DNA of 64,000 nucleotides from Burkholderia ubonensis (lineage in GTDB: Bacteria > Pseudomonadota > Gammaproteobacteria > Burkholderiales > Burkholderiaceae), in the NCBI RefSeq assembly GCF_902833085.1, contig NZ_CADFEB010000009.1:310001-374000 (forward strand), read 5' to 3'. Positions 1 to 8,650 of the stretch are shown here, piece after piece. How positions within the stretch are numbered: position 1 is the first letter of the stretch; each line of letters starts with the position of its first letter. The position numbers and the translations under genes were made by a program. The notes beneath the pieces are model-generated. The model did not search any database, was not told the DNA's origin, and was given only the letters and a program-made list of their open reading frames with translations.

Positions 1-19
1 GCGTCAAGCGGCCTGGAGC

Positions 20-1222
20 TCAGGCCGACACTTCGATGATGCCGGGGATCTGCACGTCCGGGTTCACGTCGGCGTCGTAGTCGACGCCGGCGATCGCGAA
101 GCCGAACAGGCGCAGGAACTCCGTCTTGTAGCCGGCGAAATCGGTCAGCTCGTACAGGTTCTCGTTCGTGACCTGATCCCACAGCGCGACGACTTTCGCC
201 TGCACCTGCGGATCGAGCTCCTTGTAGTCCGCGCGCAGGCGGCCTTCGTCGTCCACGTGCGGCGTCGCGCCGTACAGGCTGTCCTTGAGCAGCCCGTAGA
301 CCTGCTCGATGCAGCCCTCGTGCGTGCCCTTTTCCTTCATGACCTTGAACAGCAGCGACAGATAGAGCGGCATCATCGGGATCGCCGAGCTCGCTTGCGT
401 GACGACCGCCTTCAGCACCGACACGCGCGCGTCGCCGCCGGTCGGGGCGAGCGTGTCGCGGATCGCGAGCACCTTCTTGTCGAGATCCTTCTTCGCGGCG
501 CCGATCGAGCCGTTCCAGTAGATGTCGTGCGTGATCTGCTCGCCGAGGTACGTGAACGCGGTGGTCTTCGCGCCGTCGGCCAGCACGCCGGCTTCGCGCA
601 GCGCGTCGATCCACATCTGCCAGTCCTCGCCGCCCATCACCGCGACGGTGCCGTCGATTTCTTCCTGCGTCGCCGGCTCGAGCACGGTTTCGCGGATCAC
701 TTCCTTGTCGGTGTCGAGGCCGCGGAAGCTGACCGACTTGCCGATCGGCTTGAGCGTCGAGCTGATCGTCTCGCCCGTCTTCGGATGCGTGCGGCGCGGC
801 GCAGCGAGGCTGTAGACGACGAGGTCGACCTTGCCGAGGTCGCGCTTGATGGTGTCGATCGTGACCTGCTTGACCGCGTCGGAGAACGCGTCGCCGTTGA
901 TGCTGCGCGCATACAGGCCCTTCGCGGCCGCGAACTTCTCGAATGCCGCGCTGTTGTACCAGCCGGCCGTGCCGGGCTTCGTTTCGCTGCCGGCGCGCTC
1001 GAAGAACACGCCGAGCGTGTCCGCGCCCGAGCCGAACGCGGCCGAAATGCGAGCGGCGAGGCCGTAGCCGGTCGATGCGCCGATCACGAGCACCTTTTTC
1101 GGGCCGCCGGCAATCGGGCCATGCGAAGTCACATAGTCGATCTGTTCCTTGACGTTGGCTTCGCAGCCGACGGGATGAGTCGTCACGCAGATGAAGCCAC
1201 GCACGCGCGGTTTGATGATCAT
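20..1222 (-). CDS. fabV: Enoyl-ACP reductase FabV
   Basis: Cytoplasmic NADH-dependent trans-2-enoyl-ACP/CoA reductase, the last step of each fatty-acid elongation cycle; the FabV class is known to be poorly sensitive to triclosan. The ATG at 1222 gives 400 residues, the usual family length; the frame stays open upstream but lacks family sequence there. A Rossmann motif GASTGYG is at about residues 48-54 and the family catalytic Y-x8-K motif is Tyr235...Lys244, matching the spacing known for FabV. It diverges from the GbsR-like regulator at 1383, and the intergenic dyad could affect both genes. Identification is secure; regulation is inference. Confidence 0.96.
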   Translation of the reverse strand: MIIKPRVRGFICVTTHPVGCEANVKEQIDYVTSHGPIAGGPKKVLVIGASTGYGLAARISAAFGSGADTLGVFFERAGSETKPGTAGWYNSAAFEKFAAAKGLYARSINGDAFSDAVKQVTIDTIKRDLGKVDLVVYSLAAPRRTHPKTGETISSTLKPIGKSVSFRGLDTDKEVIRETVLEPATQEEIDGTVAVMGGEDWQMWIDALREAGVLADGAKTTAFTYLGEQITHDIYWNGSIGAAKKDLDKKVLAIRDTLAPTGGDARVSVLKAVVTQASSAIPMMPLYLSLLFKVMKEKGTHEGCIEQVYGLLKDSLYGATPHVDDEGRLRADYKELDPQVQAKVVALWDQVTNENLYELTDFAGYKTEFLRLFGFAIAGVDYDADVNPDVQIPGIIEVSA

Positions 1223-1334
1223 GGAACCCTCTTCTATAAAAGCGGAAAGCCTGGAAACGGCGAAGTTCGCGCATTGTAAAGGAAGCGGCGGCCGACGCGG
1301 CAAGCGCCCCCCAAAACCCGCCGGCCTTCCGCCG

Positions 1335-1360
1335 GTTATTTCTCTATTGACAGAAATAAC
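1335..1360. promoter_or_regulatory. Operator-like inverted repeat upstream of the GbsR-type gene
   Basis: Perfect 9-bp arms GTTATTTCT (1335-1343) and AGAAATAAC (1352-1360) lie 23 bp before the regulator start and 112 bp upstream of fabV. A closely related site occurs at 1959-1983; over 25 aligned bases (1338-1362) the two copies differ at only four. The natural reading is the binding site of the regulator encoded between them. Confidence 0.65.
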
Positions 1361-1382
1361 TGAAACGCCTAAATTTCGCGAC

Positions 1383-1919
1383 ATGGAACTCACACCGATT
1401 GCCGAACGATTCATCCTCCACTGGGGCGAAATGGGCTCCCGCTGGGGCGTCAACCGCACCGTCGCGCAGATTCACGCGCTGCTGTACCTGCTCGGGCGGC
1501 CGGTTGCCGCGGACGAGATCGCGGAGACGCTGAACGTCGCGCGCTCGAACGTCAGCACGAGCCTGAAGGAACTGCAGGCGTGGCGGCTCGCGAAGGTGGT
1601 GCACGTGATGGGCGACCGGCGCGATCACTTCGAGACGTCGACCGACATCTGGGAGCTGTTCAAGCTGATCGTCGAAGGGCGGCGCCAGCGCGAGATCGAG
1701 CCGACGCTCACGGTGCTGCGCGATTGCCTGACGAGCCCGGAACTCGCCGACGAAAGCCGCGAGACCGAGCAGCGCCTGCGCGACACGCTGCAGTTCGTCG
1801 AAACGCTGACGACGTGGTCGGACGAAATGCTGCGGCTCAAGCCGGACACGTTGATGAAGGCGCTCGGCATCGGCGCGAAGATCAGCCAGACCGTCAGGCG
1901 CAAGCCGTCGTCGAAGTAA
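1383..1919 (+). CDS. GbsR/MarR-family transcriptional regulator
   Basis: A 178-residue winged-helix DNA-binding protein. The start at ATG 1383 (MELTPIAERF) is where similarity to the GbsR-like group begins; the open frame extends to 1191 but runs through the operator and the fabV start. The N-terminal half shows the typical pattern WG...R...AQIHALLYL, then a helix-turn-helix around VAADEIAETLNVARSNVSTSL and a wing with GDRRDHFE. The C-terminal part is helical and probably dimerising. It probably autoregulates and controls the downstream SDR-DoxX/DUF2269 pair, because near-identical dyads precede both units. The inducer is unknown; no choline or betaine genes are nearby. Confidence 0.85.
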   Translation: MELTPIAERFILHWGEMGSRWGVNRTVAQIHALLYLLGRPVAADEIAETLNVARSNVSTSLKELQAWRLAKVVHVMGDRRDHFETSTDIWELFKLIVEGRRQREIEPTLTVLRDCLTSPELADESRETEQRLRDTLQFVETLTTWSDEMLRLKPDTLMKALGIGAKISQTVRRKPSSK

Positions 1920-1923
1920 GCCG

Positions 1924-1948
1924 AAGCGGGCATGCAGCCCGCTTTTTT
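1924..1948 (+). terminator. Rho-independent terminator of the GbsR-type gene
   Basis: Seven-base-pair stem AAGCGGG/CCCGCTT with a 7-nt loop followed by a T run, starting five bases after the regulator stop codon. It separates the regulator transcript from the next transcription unit, which carries its own operator. Confidence 0.85.
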
Positions 1949-1958
1949 CGGAGTATGA

Positions 1959-1983
1959 ATTTCTGTCTATACAGAAATAACTG
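1959..1983. promoter_or_regulatory. Second copy of the GbsR-type operator
   Basis: Perfect 8-bp arms ATTTCTGT (1959-1966) and ACAGAAAT (1971-1978) followed by AACTG, which is also present in the copy at 1338-1362 (21 of 25 bases identical). It lies about 50 bp before the SDR-DoxX start and just after the upstream terminator, the position expected for a site controlling the two-gene operon. Confidence 0.65.
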
Positions 1984-2035
1984 TAAATAAAGGATGAAAA
2001 ATGGTGTGGCCAGCGCATGCGACGGAGGCATCGGC

Positions 2036-3298
2036 ATGAATATCCTGGTTTGCGGGGCGAACGGATTCATCGGGCGTGCGCTGTGCGCGCGTCTCGAGGC
2101 CGGCGGCCATCGCGTCGTGCGTGGCGTGCATGCCGGGCGTCGGGTGGCGGACCCCGGGGAGATCGCGATCGACTATGCGCGCGACGTGCAACCCGAACAC
2201 TGGCGCGCGCGGCTCGACGGGATCGATGCGGTGGTCAATGCGGTCGGCATGCTGACCGGGCGGCGCGGCGTGACGCTCGACGCCGTGCACCGTGCGGCGC
2301 CGTGCGCGCTGTTCGATGCGTGCTGCCGCGCCGGCGTCCGGCAGATCGTCCAGATTTCCGCGCTGGGCGTCGAACGCGGCGATACCGAGTATTTCGCGAG
2401 CAAGCTCGCCGCCGACGCGTACCTGCAGACGCTGCCGATCGATTTCCGGATCGTGCGGCCGGCGCTCGTGTACGGCGCGACGGGCGCATCCGCACGCTAT
2501 TTCCGGATGCTCGCGAGCCTGCCGGTGCACGTGCTGCCTGCCGGCGGCCGCCAGTTGCTGCGGCCCGTGCACGTCGACGATCTGGCCGAGCTCGTCGCGC
2601 GGCTGATCGAGCGGCCCGCCGCGGGCGACCGCATCGTCGACGTGGTCGGCGCGGACGAAGTCGAGTACCGCGAGATGCTCGCGATCTACCGGCGCGCGAT
2701 GGGGTTTCCGCGTGCAATGCGGGTCAGTGTGCCGGGGGCGCTGTTCGCCGTGGCGGCGACGCTGTCCGGGCGGATGCCGGGCGCGATGCTGACGCGCGAC
2801 TCGTGGGCGATGCTGCGCGCCGGCAATACCGGCGACGTCGCCGCGTCGAGCGCGGCGCTCGGCAGGCCGCCGCGCGGCCTGCGCGCGTTCATCGGCGCGC
2901 AGGCCGTGGCGCTGCGCCACGAAGCGCTGGCGGCGTGGCGGCGTCCGCTGCTGACGGGCTCGCTCGCGATCGTCTGGATCTGGACGGCCATCGCGAGCGC
3001 GTTCATCCATCCGCTGCGCGACAGCCTGGCGCTGCTCGCGCACGTGCACCTGACCGGAATCTCCGCGCTGGCCGCGCTCTATGCGGCATGCGCGCTCGAT
3101 TTCGTGTTCGGCGTCGCGACCGTCGTCGCGCCGTCGCGCCGCCTGTGGGCTGCGCAAATCGTGCTGATCGTCGCGTACTCGGCCGTCATCGCGGTCGCGA
3201 TGCCCGGCCTGCTGGCGGAACCGTTCGGCCCCGTGCTCAAGAACGTGCCGATTCTCGCCGTCCTGTTGATCCTGTTTGCTGAGGAGGAGCGTTCGTGA
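2036..3298 (+). CDS. SDR-family NAD(P)-binding protein with C-terminal DoxX-like membrane domain
   Basis: A 420-residue two-part protein. Residues 1 to about 290 form an extended/atypical SDR (NmrA/epimerase-like) domain with the nucleotide motif GANGFIG at 7-13 and a YxxxK pair at Tyr119/Lys123. From about residue 300 come four hydrophobic segments typical of DoxX-like membrane domains. The ATG at 2036 has GGAGG seven bases upstream and starts directly on the Rossmann strand, so it is preferred over the in-frame ATG at 1994. The stop overlaps the next gene by four bases, so the two are translationally coupled. Substrate unknown; a membrane-tethered oxidoreductase is inferred. Confidence 0.85.
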   Translation: MNILVCGANGFIGRALCARLEAGGHRVVRGVHAGRRVADPGEIAIDYARDVQPEHWRARLDGIDAVVNAVGMLTGRRGVTLDAVHRAAPCALFDACCRAGVRQIVQISALGVERGDTEYFASKLAADAYLQTLPIDFRIVRPALVYGATGASARYFRMLASLPVHVLPAGGRQLLRPVHVDDLAELVARLIERPAAGDRIVDVVGADEVEYREMLAIYRRAMGFPRAMRVSVPGALFAVAATLSGRMPGAMLTRDSWAMLRAGNTGDVAASSAALGRPPRGLRAFIGAQAVALRHEALAAWRRPLLTGSLAIVWIWTAIASAFIHPLRDSLALLAHVHLTGISALAALYAACALDFVFGVATVVAPSRRLWAAQIVLIVAYSAVIAVAMPGLLAEPFGPVLKNVPILAVLLILFAEEERS

Positions 3299-3765
3299 AT
3301 ATCTATCTCGTCGTCAAGGCGCTGCATATCGTGTCGTCGGTGCTGCTGGTCGGCACGGGGCTCGGCACCGCGTTCTACCTGTTCTTCGCGAACCGCACGC
3401 GTTCGGTGCCGGCGATCGCCGCCGTGTCGCGTCTCGTGGTGCGTGCCGACTGGTGGTTCACGACGCCGGCCGTGATCTTCCAGCCCGCGTCGGGGCTATG
3501 GCTCGCGCACGCGGCCGGCTGGCCCTGGGATACGCCGTGGCTCGTCGCGTCGCTCGGCCTGTACCTGCTTGCGGGCGCGTGCTGGCTGCCGGTCGTGTGG
3601 CTGCAGATCGAGCTGGCCGCGATGGCGAAGCTCGCGCATGCGAACGGCGCCGCCGAACTGCCGGACAGGTACTGGCGTTACGCGAAGACCTGGGAACGGC
3701 TCGGCTATCCGGCGTTTCTCGCGATGCTGTCCGTCTATTTCCTGATGGTGCTGAAGCCGATGTGA
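3295..3765 (+). CDS. DUF2269-family integral membrane protein
   Basis: A 156-residue inner-membrane protein with about four transmembrane helices and the DUF2269 pattern KALHI(V)SS...GTGLGTAF near the start. The GTG start at 3295 overlaps the SDR-DoxX stop as GTGA, with a GAGGAGG ribosome site just upstream, which fixes the unusual start codon. Biochemical function is not known for the family. Its strict coupling to an oxidoreductase with its own membrane domain suggests the two proteins work together in the membrane. Confidence 0.85.
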   Translation: MNIYLVVKALHIVSSVLLVGTGLGTAFYLFFANRTRSVPAIAAVSRLVVRADWWFTTPAVIFQPASGLWLAHAAGWPWDTPWLVASLGLYLLAGACWLPVVWLQIELAAMAKLAHANGAAELPDRYWRYAKTWERLGYPAFLAMLSVYFLMVLKPM

Positions 3766-3908
3766 GCGAGGCGTGCAAACGATGAATCTCGCTTTCCGGT
3801 TTTTTGCTTGCAACGCGATCATCGATGGATTCGACGGAAAGGAATCCGCGATAATCAGACGAATCCGAAATCGCCGTACCCTGACCTCACAAGGAACAAG
3901 GAGCCTGC

Positions 3909-4532
3909 ATGCTGCACATCCTCGGCAAGATCCCGTCCATCAACGTGCGCAAGGTGTTGTGGCTGTGCGCGGAACTCGACCTGCCGTTCGAACGCGAAGA
4001 CTGGGGCGCCGGCTTTCGTTCGACCGGCGATCCGGCCTACCTCGCGCTGAATCCGCACGGCCTCGTGCCGGTCATCAAGGACGACGATTTCGTGCTCTGG
4101 GAATCCAACACCATCATCCGCTACCTCGCGAACCGCTACGGCGGCGAGGCGCTCTATCCGGCCGAACCGCAGGCCCGCGCGCGGATCGATCAGTGGATCG
4201 ACTGGCAGGCCTCGGACCTGAACCGTTCGTGGGTCTTCGCGTTTCAGGGCCTCGTGAGAAAGTCGCCCGATCATCAGAATCCGGACGGCATCGCAAAGTC
4301 GATCGCGGACTGGACGAAGCACATGCGCGTGCTGAACGCGCAACTCGACGCGACCGGCGCGTTCGTGGCCGGCGAGCGCTTCACGCTCGCCGACATTCCG
4401 ATCGGGCTGTCGGTGAACCGCTGGCTCGGCACGCCGTTCGAGCATCCGGATTTTCCGGCGGTCACGCGCTATGTCGAGCGCCTCGCCGCGCGTCCGGGCT
4501 TCGAGGCCTATGGCGGCAGCAAGAATCCCTGA
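3909..4532 (+). CDS. Glutathione S-transferase family protein
   Basis: A 207-residue cytosolic GST. The thioredoxin-like N-terminal half carries the glutathione-site pattern NPHGLVPVI and WESNTIIRYLA around residues 47-75; the helical C-terminal domain has the family motif FTLADIPIG. Preceded by AAGGAGC about 6 bases before the ATG. It stands alone between the DUF2269 gene and a convergent serine hydrolase, so the physiological substrate cannot be read from context. Confidence 0.92.
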   Translation: MLHILGKIPSINVRKVLWLCAELDLPFEREDWGAGFRSTGDPAYLALNPHGLVPVIKDDDFVLWESNTIIRYLANRYGGEALYPAEPQARARIDQWIDWQASDLNRSWVFAFQGLVRKSPDHQNPDGIAKSIADWTKHMRVLNAQLDATGAFVAGERFTLADIPIGLSVNRWLGTPFEHPDFPAVTRYVERLAARPGFEAYGGSKNP

Positions 4533-4605
4533 GCGGGAACAGGCCCTAAGCGGCAGGCGGCGCGAACCGCAGCCAGCGCACCCCGGCGCGCGGGCCCGGC
4601 CGCGT

Positions 4606-6006
4606 TCACTCGCCGCGTGCCGGCACCGCGTCGAGCACGCGTGCGACGAACGCCTCGTGATTCCACGCGGCTTCCGGCCGCGACAAACCGAGCCGCACGA
4701 TCACCAACTGCCGGCTCGGCACCACGCTCACGAACTGGCCTTCGTGTCCGACCGCATGGAACGCGTCCGCCGGCAGCGCCGGCGCGTGCGGATCGGGGTC
4801 GTTGAACGGCTCGGGCACCTTCACCCACAGATGCGCGCCGAATTCCTGGCGCGGCGCTTGCGGCGTCGCGCGCGCCATGTAGCGCACCCAGCCTTCGGGC
4901 AGCAGGCGCTTGCCGTCCCACACGCCGTCCTGGAGGAGCAGCTGCCCGAACTGCGCCCAGTCGCGCGCGCTGGCATACATGAACGACGCGCTCGCGAGCG
5001 TGCCCGATGCATCCGGCTCGAAGAACGCATTGCGCATGCCGAGCGGCGCGAACAGCGCGTGTTGGGGGAACGCGAGGTAGTCGGTTTCCGTGCCGCCCAT
5101 CGCGTCGCGCAACACGCGCGCGAGAATCGCGCTCGTGCCGCTCGAATAATGCCAGCGCGTGCCCGGCGGCGCGTCGAGCGGCTTGGCCGACGCGAAGCGC
5201 GCGGCGTCGGGCTGCGTGAACAGCATCACGGCGACGTCGGACAGCGGGTCGTCATAGTCTTCGTTGAATCGCAGGCCGCTCGTCATCCGCAGCAGTTCGT
5301 CGAGCGTGATGCGCGCGCGCGGATCGCCGGCGTCGCGCCATTCGGGCAGCAGCGCCGAGGCGTCCGGCGAGAGCTTGTGCTGCGCGACGAGCATGCCGAT
5401 CAGCGCGGCGGTCACGCTCTTGGTCATCGACCAGCCGGGCAGCGGCATCTCCGCCGAAAAGCCCGGCGCGTAGCGCTCCGCGATCACCCGGCCGCGATGG
5501 AGCACGACCACCGCGCGCGTGCGCCGCGGCCGCGCGGGATCGGGCTCGTCGAACGCGCGGTCGAGCGCCGTCCGCAGCTTGCGCGCGTCCACGCCGTCAT
5601 CCGGCGCGGGCGCTGCCGCGGGCGCGGCGGGCGGCGGGGCCGGGTCGGGCAGCGCGGCGGGCAGTGCGCCGGTCGACGGCCCGAGCGCGAGCGTGCAGCC
5701 GAGCCCCGGCCGGAATACCGCTTCGCGCCCGGCGAAGCCGGCGAAGGTGGCGCGCGCCAGATGACGGGCGGGGTCGACCGACGGACGGACCAGCTTGAGC
5801 AGCGGATGCACGCCCGCCATGATGTCCACGTCGATCACCGACGCCGCGGGGCGGCCCGATACGAACACGCCGGAGCACAGCGCCTTGGCCGCGTAGCCGG
5901 TCGCGATCGGCGCGAGCCGGGACAGCGTGTAGCCCGCGTAGCCGAGCGCGGCGATCAGCGCGAGCGCGGCGGCGCGTCGAAGCAGCGGCTTGATGGGGGG
6001 CGTCAT
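4606..6006 (-). CDS. Serine hydrolase, class C beta-lactamase fold
   Basis: A 466-residue member of the beta-lactamase/DD-peptidase-like serine hydrolases. The start at 6006 (MTPPIKP) is chosen because a hydrophobic signal-anchor (residues 10-28) follows at once; an ATG 11 codons upstream is possible. The SxxK motif is Ser193-Met-Thr-Lys196, the second motif Tyr287-Ser-Ser, and the third His421-Glu-Gly. An Ala/Pro-rich linker at about 120-137 separates an N-terminal domain of about 90 residues from the catalytic domain. Probably periplasmic and membrane-tethered; an esterase or peptidase role is as likely as beta-lactamase activity. Confidence 0.88.
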   Translation of the reverse strand: MTPPIKPLLRRAAALALIAALGYAGYTLSRLAPIATGYAAKALCSGVFVSGRPAASVIDVDIMAGVHPLLKLVRPSVDPARHLARATFAGFAGREAVFRPGLGCTLALGPSTGALPAALPDPAPPPAAPAAAPAPDDGVDARKLRTALDRAFDEPDPARPRRTRAVVVLHRGRVIAERYAPGFSAEMPLPGWSMTKSVTAALIGMLVAQHKLSPDASALLPEWRDAGDPRARITLDELLRMTSGLRFNEDYDDPLSDVAVMLFTQPDAARFASAKPLDAPPGTRWHYSSGTSAILARVLRDAMGGTETDYLAFPQHALFAPLGMRNAFFEPDASGTLASASFMYASARDWAQFGQLLLQDGVWDGKRLLPEGWVRYMARATPQAPRQEFGAHLWVKVPEPFNDPDPHAPALPADAFHAVGHEGQFVSVVPSRQLVIVRLGLSRPEAAWNHEAFVARVLDAVPARGE

Positions 6007-6278
6007 GCGCGAGCGTCCTATGGTCTGCCGTCGGGTCACGACCGGCAGTGTCGCAGGTTCGGGCGCGTGGTGGCAATCGCGGGCGTGTCGCGGCGCGGCG
6101 CATGATGCCGCCGTCCCCCGGGCAAGGCCCGGGGTCGAGCGGACTCCCCCGGCGGGACACGAAGACAGGCACAGGCCGACGCGCGACGCGCCCCTCGGCC
6201 GCGCCCCCGGTTGCGCGTCGCCTGCGATCGAATGGGCCGCCGCCGATTCTGGCGTGGGCGGCTTGCCCGGTTACCGCG

Positions 6279-7430
6279 TTATTGCTGATTGTTGCCGTTC
6301 GGACGCAGCGTCCAGACGGTCGCGGAATTCGTGTTGTCATTGACGGCCGCGAACTGCGGCTGGCCGTTGCTGTCGCGCCCAAACGCGAGACCGAATGCCG
6401 CCCCCGGGACGATATCGACCTGCATCTGCGCGACGAATTGCCCGCCTATCGTGAACTCGACGATCTCGCTCGGGTGTTGCGGATCGGGGTTCACCGCGTC
6501 GCCGTTGGCGGTCACGAGATGGCTGTTCGACGCGAGCGCCAGCGCGAGCGGGCCGTGCAGATGAACCTTGTCGAAGTAGACCAGCCGTCCAACGCCGGCG
6601 TTGCGATTCGTCGTCGCGGCGTTCTGGATCGCGAACACGGCGTTGTCGCCGGTGGACGCGACATAGAGAACGTTGCTGTTGGCGTCGTACGCAAGACCCG
6701 TCGGGCCGACGACCAGCGCGTTGGGATCGGTCCGGAACGTGTAGCCCGACGCGATGGTGCGCGAGCTCGGCAGCATCGTGACGCCGTTGCTGTCGATCGT
6801 GAGATCGATCCGCGCCACCGTTCCGTTCAGCACGTTCGACACGAACGCGGTCACGCGCTGGCCGCCGTCGATCACGGTCAGGTCCCACGGCCCGTCGAGC
6901 AGCGTGGCGTCGACCAGTTGCTTGACGAGATTGCCTTGCGGATTGATGACGAGCAGCGAGCCCGGCGGGATGACGTGCTGGCCGTCCGACGTCGGCACGT
7001 TGCCGACCAGCACGAAGCCGCTGCGCAGCACCGCGAGTGCGGTCGTGAGGCCCAGGTTCTGGCCCTGGAAGAAGACCGTCGGCGAGTTGTCGGGCGACAG
7101 CTTCACGATCGTCGTGCCGGTGCCTTGCAGGTTCGAGCTGTTGTTGAAGTTCGACACGACGACGTCGCCCGGCTTCAGCGTGCTCCATGCCGGCACGCCG
7201 GGCGGGACGAAGGCGATGCCGTACGGGTTGAGGTCGCCGTTGGTCGGCACCGTCGACGCGATGACGGACGACGGCGGCAGGATCGTTCCGCCGTCAGCCC
7301 ATGCGAAGGCCGACGACAGCGCGACCAGACCGGCGCCGCAGACCGCGCGGCGTAGCGTGCGGGCCATCGCGCGCGACGTGCGGGCGATGGCTGGCGGGTC
7401 GGGGGAACGACAGGAGGGGAGAGGGATCAT
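6279..7430 (-). CDS. Secreted beta-propeller (NHL/SMP-30-like) protein
   Basis: A 383-residue exported protein. The start at 7430 is supported by a GGAG seven bases upstream; a twin-Arg-free signal peptide ending near AFAWA follows (an internal Met at 7367 would also retain it). The mature part has repeated units of the type GPTGLAYD...LYVASTGDNAVFAI and DVVVSNFNN, as in NHL or SMP-30-like propellers. No catalytic residues are recognised. It stands alone, with about 270 bp of unremarkable sequence on either side. Confidence 0.75.
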   Translation of the reverse strand: MIPLPSCRSPDPPAIARTSRAMARTLRRAVCGAGLVALSSAFAWADGGTILPPSSVIASTVPTNGDLNPYGIAFVPPGVPAWSTLKPGDVVVSNFNNSSNLQGTGTTIVKLSPDNSPTVFFQGQNLGLTTALAVLRSGFVLVGNVPTSDGQHVIPPGSLLVINPQGNLVKQLVDATLLDGPWDLTVIDGGQRVTAFVSNVLNGTVARIDLTIDSNGVTMLPSSRTIASGYTFRTDPNALVVGPTGLAYDANSNVLYVASTGDNAVFAIQNAATTNRNAGVGRLVYFDKVHLHGPLALALASNSHLVTANGDAVNPDPQHPSEIVEFTIGGQFVAQMQVDIVPGAAFGLAFGRDSNGQPQFAAVNDNTNSATVWTLRPNGNNQQ

Positions 7431-7717
7431 GGCATGACTCCAGTAGACGATCGTGAAAGACCATCCGGGCTGCCGGCCTGCGCAGTCTACGGGTGTCCGG
7501 CGTCGGCTCGCGCGCGGCGTTGCGGCGCGCGGCGCGAAGCGGCGCTGTGCGTAAACGCATTGACGTACACGGTTATTCCTTTCGTCTGCATGGGTTGCGC
7601 GTGCATCGATGCATGCCGCGCGCCGGGCAACCTGACAGGTTGAAATCCGTCCGGCGGTCGGCCGATAATCGTCCGGACTCGATCGACATCCCGGACTCAC
7701 GCTTATCGGAACCTGCC

Positions 7718-8137
7718 ATGTCCTATGACACCAACAACCCGTTCGCAAAAATCCTTCGTGGCGACCTGCCGTGCGTCAAGGTCGCGGAAGACGACACCAC
7801 GCTCGTGATCATGGACCTGATGCCGCAGGCGGACGGTCATGTGCTCGTGATCCCGAAGGAGCCCGCAGCGGAAATCTTCGACCTGTCCGCCGATGCCGCG
7901 GCCGCGTGCATCCGGATGACGCAGCGCGTCGCGGCCGCCGCGCGCGATGCGCTGCAGCCGGACGGCATGTTCATCGGCCAGTTCAACGGTCGCGCGGCGG
8001 GCCAGACGGTCGCGCACGTGCACTTCCATGTGATCCCGCGCTGGGAAGGCGTTGCGCTGAAGCTGCACGCGCGCGACGTCGCCGACGCGGCGACCCTCGA
8101 ATCGATCGCGCAACGCATTCGCGAACGCTTCGTCTGA
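7718..8137 (+). CDS. HIT-family nucleotide hydrolase/transferase
   Basis: A 139-residue histidine-triad protein. The motif His100-Val-His102-Phe-His104 with the following VIPRW is diagnostic; His102 is the expected nucleophile on nucleoside phosphoramidate or dinucleotide substrates. The ATG at 7718 gives a normal HIT length; upstream codons in the frame are not conserved in character. Cytosolic and apparently monocistronic. Confidence 0.95.
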   Translation: MSYDTNNPFAKILRGDLPCVKVAEDDTTLVIMDLMPQADGHVLVIPKEPAAEIFDLSADAAAACIRMTQRVAAAARDALQPDGMFIGQFNGRAAGQTVAHVHFHVIPRWEGVALKLHARDVADAATLESIAQRIRERFV

Positions 8138-8387
8138 CGCGGGCGCGCATCGCGACAGGCGATGCGGCGAGCAGGGCGGCAGCGCCCGGCTCGCCGGATG
8201 TTTCAGCGGTCATCCCGGGTAACACGTGTAACGGTGCGCGAAACGTCTCGCAAGCGTGCGGACGCTACACTCGGTTCATCGCTTCATCGGACGATATGGA
8301 CTGCGGTTCGGGCGTTTCGCAGCGGGCGCATCGCGTCCCGCTGCGCAACCTTCGCACGGCGTCATTCGTCCTGTACCGGGAACCCTC

Positions 8388-8552
8388 ATGTCCAGACTTC
8401 TCCTCACGCTCGCGCTGATCGGCGGCCTGTCCGGCTGCGTCGTCGCGCCGCCGTACGGCTATGCGCCTGCGCCGGCCTACTACGGCTATGCACCGGCCTA
8501 TTACGCGCCGCCGGTCAGCGTCGGTATCGGCGGCTCGTTCCGGATCCGCTGA
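8388..8552 (+). CDS. Small Tyr/Pro-rich lipoprotein
   Basis: A 54-residue protein with a classic lipoprotein signal: a hydrophobic stretch ending in the lipobox LSGC (Cys17). The mature part is almost entirely short repeats of the kind APAYYGYAPAYY, then SVGIGGSFRIR. Similar short YG-rich lipoproteins are common in Burkholderia but have no assigned function; probably anchored in the outer membrane. The start is fixed by the signal sequence; the frame extends upstream without coding character. Confidence 0.75.
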   Translation: MSRLLLTLALIGGLSGCVVAPPYGYAPAPAYYGYAPAYYAPPVSVGIGGSFRIR

Positions 8553-8650
8553 CGCGGCGCGGGGCGCAAACGAGCGCAAACAGGCACAGCCTCGCCGGGA
8601 CGCCGCCGTCCTATACTTCTGCGGAAAACGCTCGTCCCAGCGAGGCAGCC

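Noticed and set aside
1223..1459. Amino-terminal extension of FabV (79 extra codons)
   Set aside because: It runs through the operator and the divergent regulator start; the family starts at MIIKPRVRG, giving exactly the usual 400 residues.
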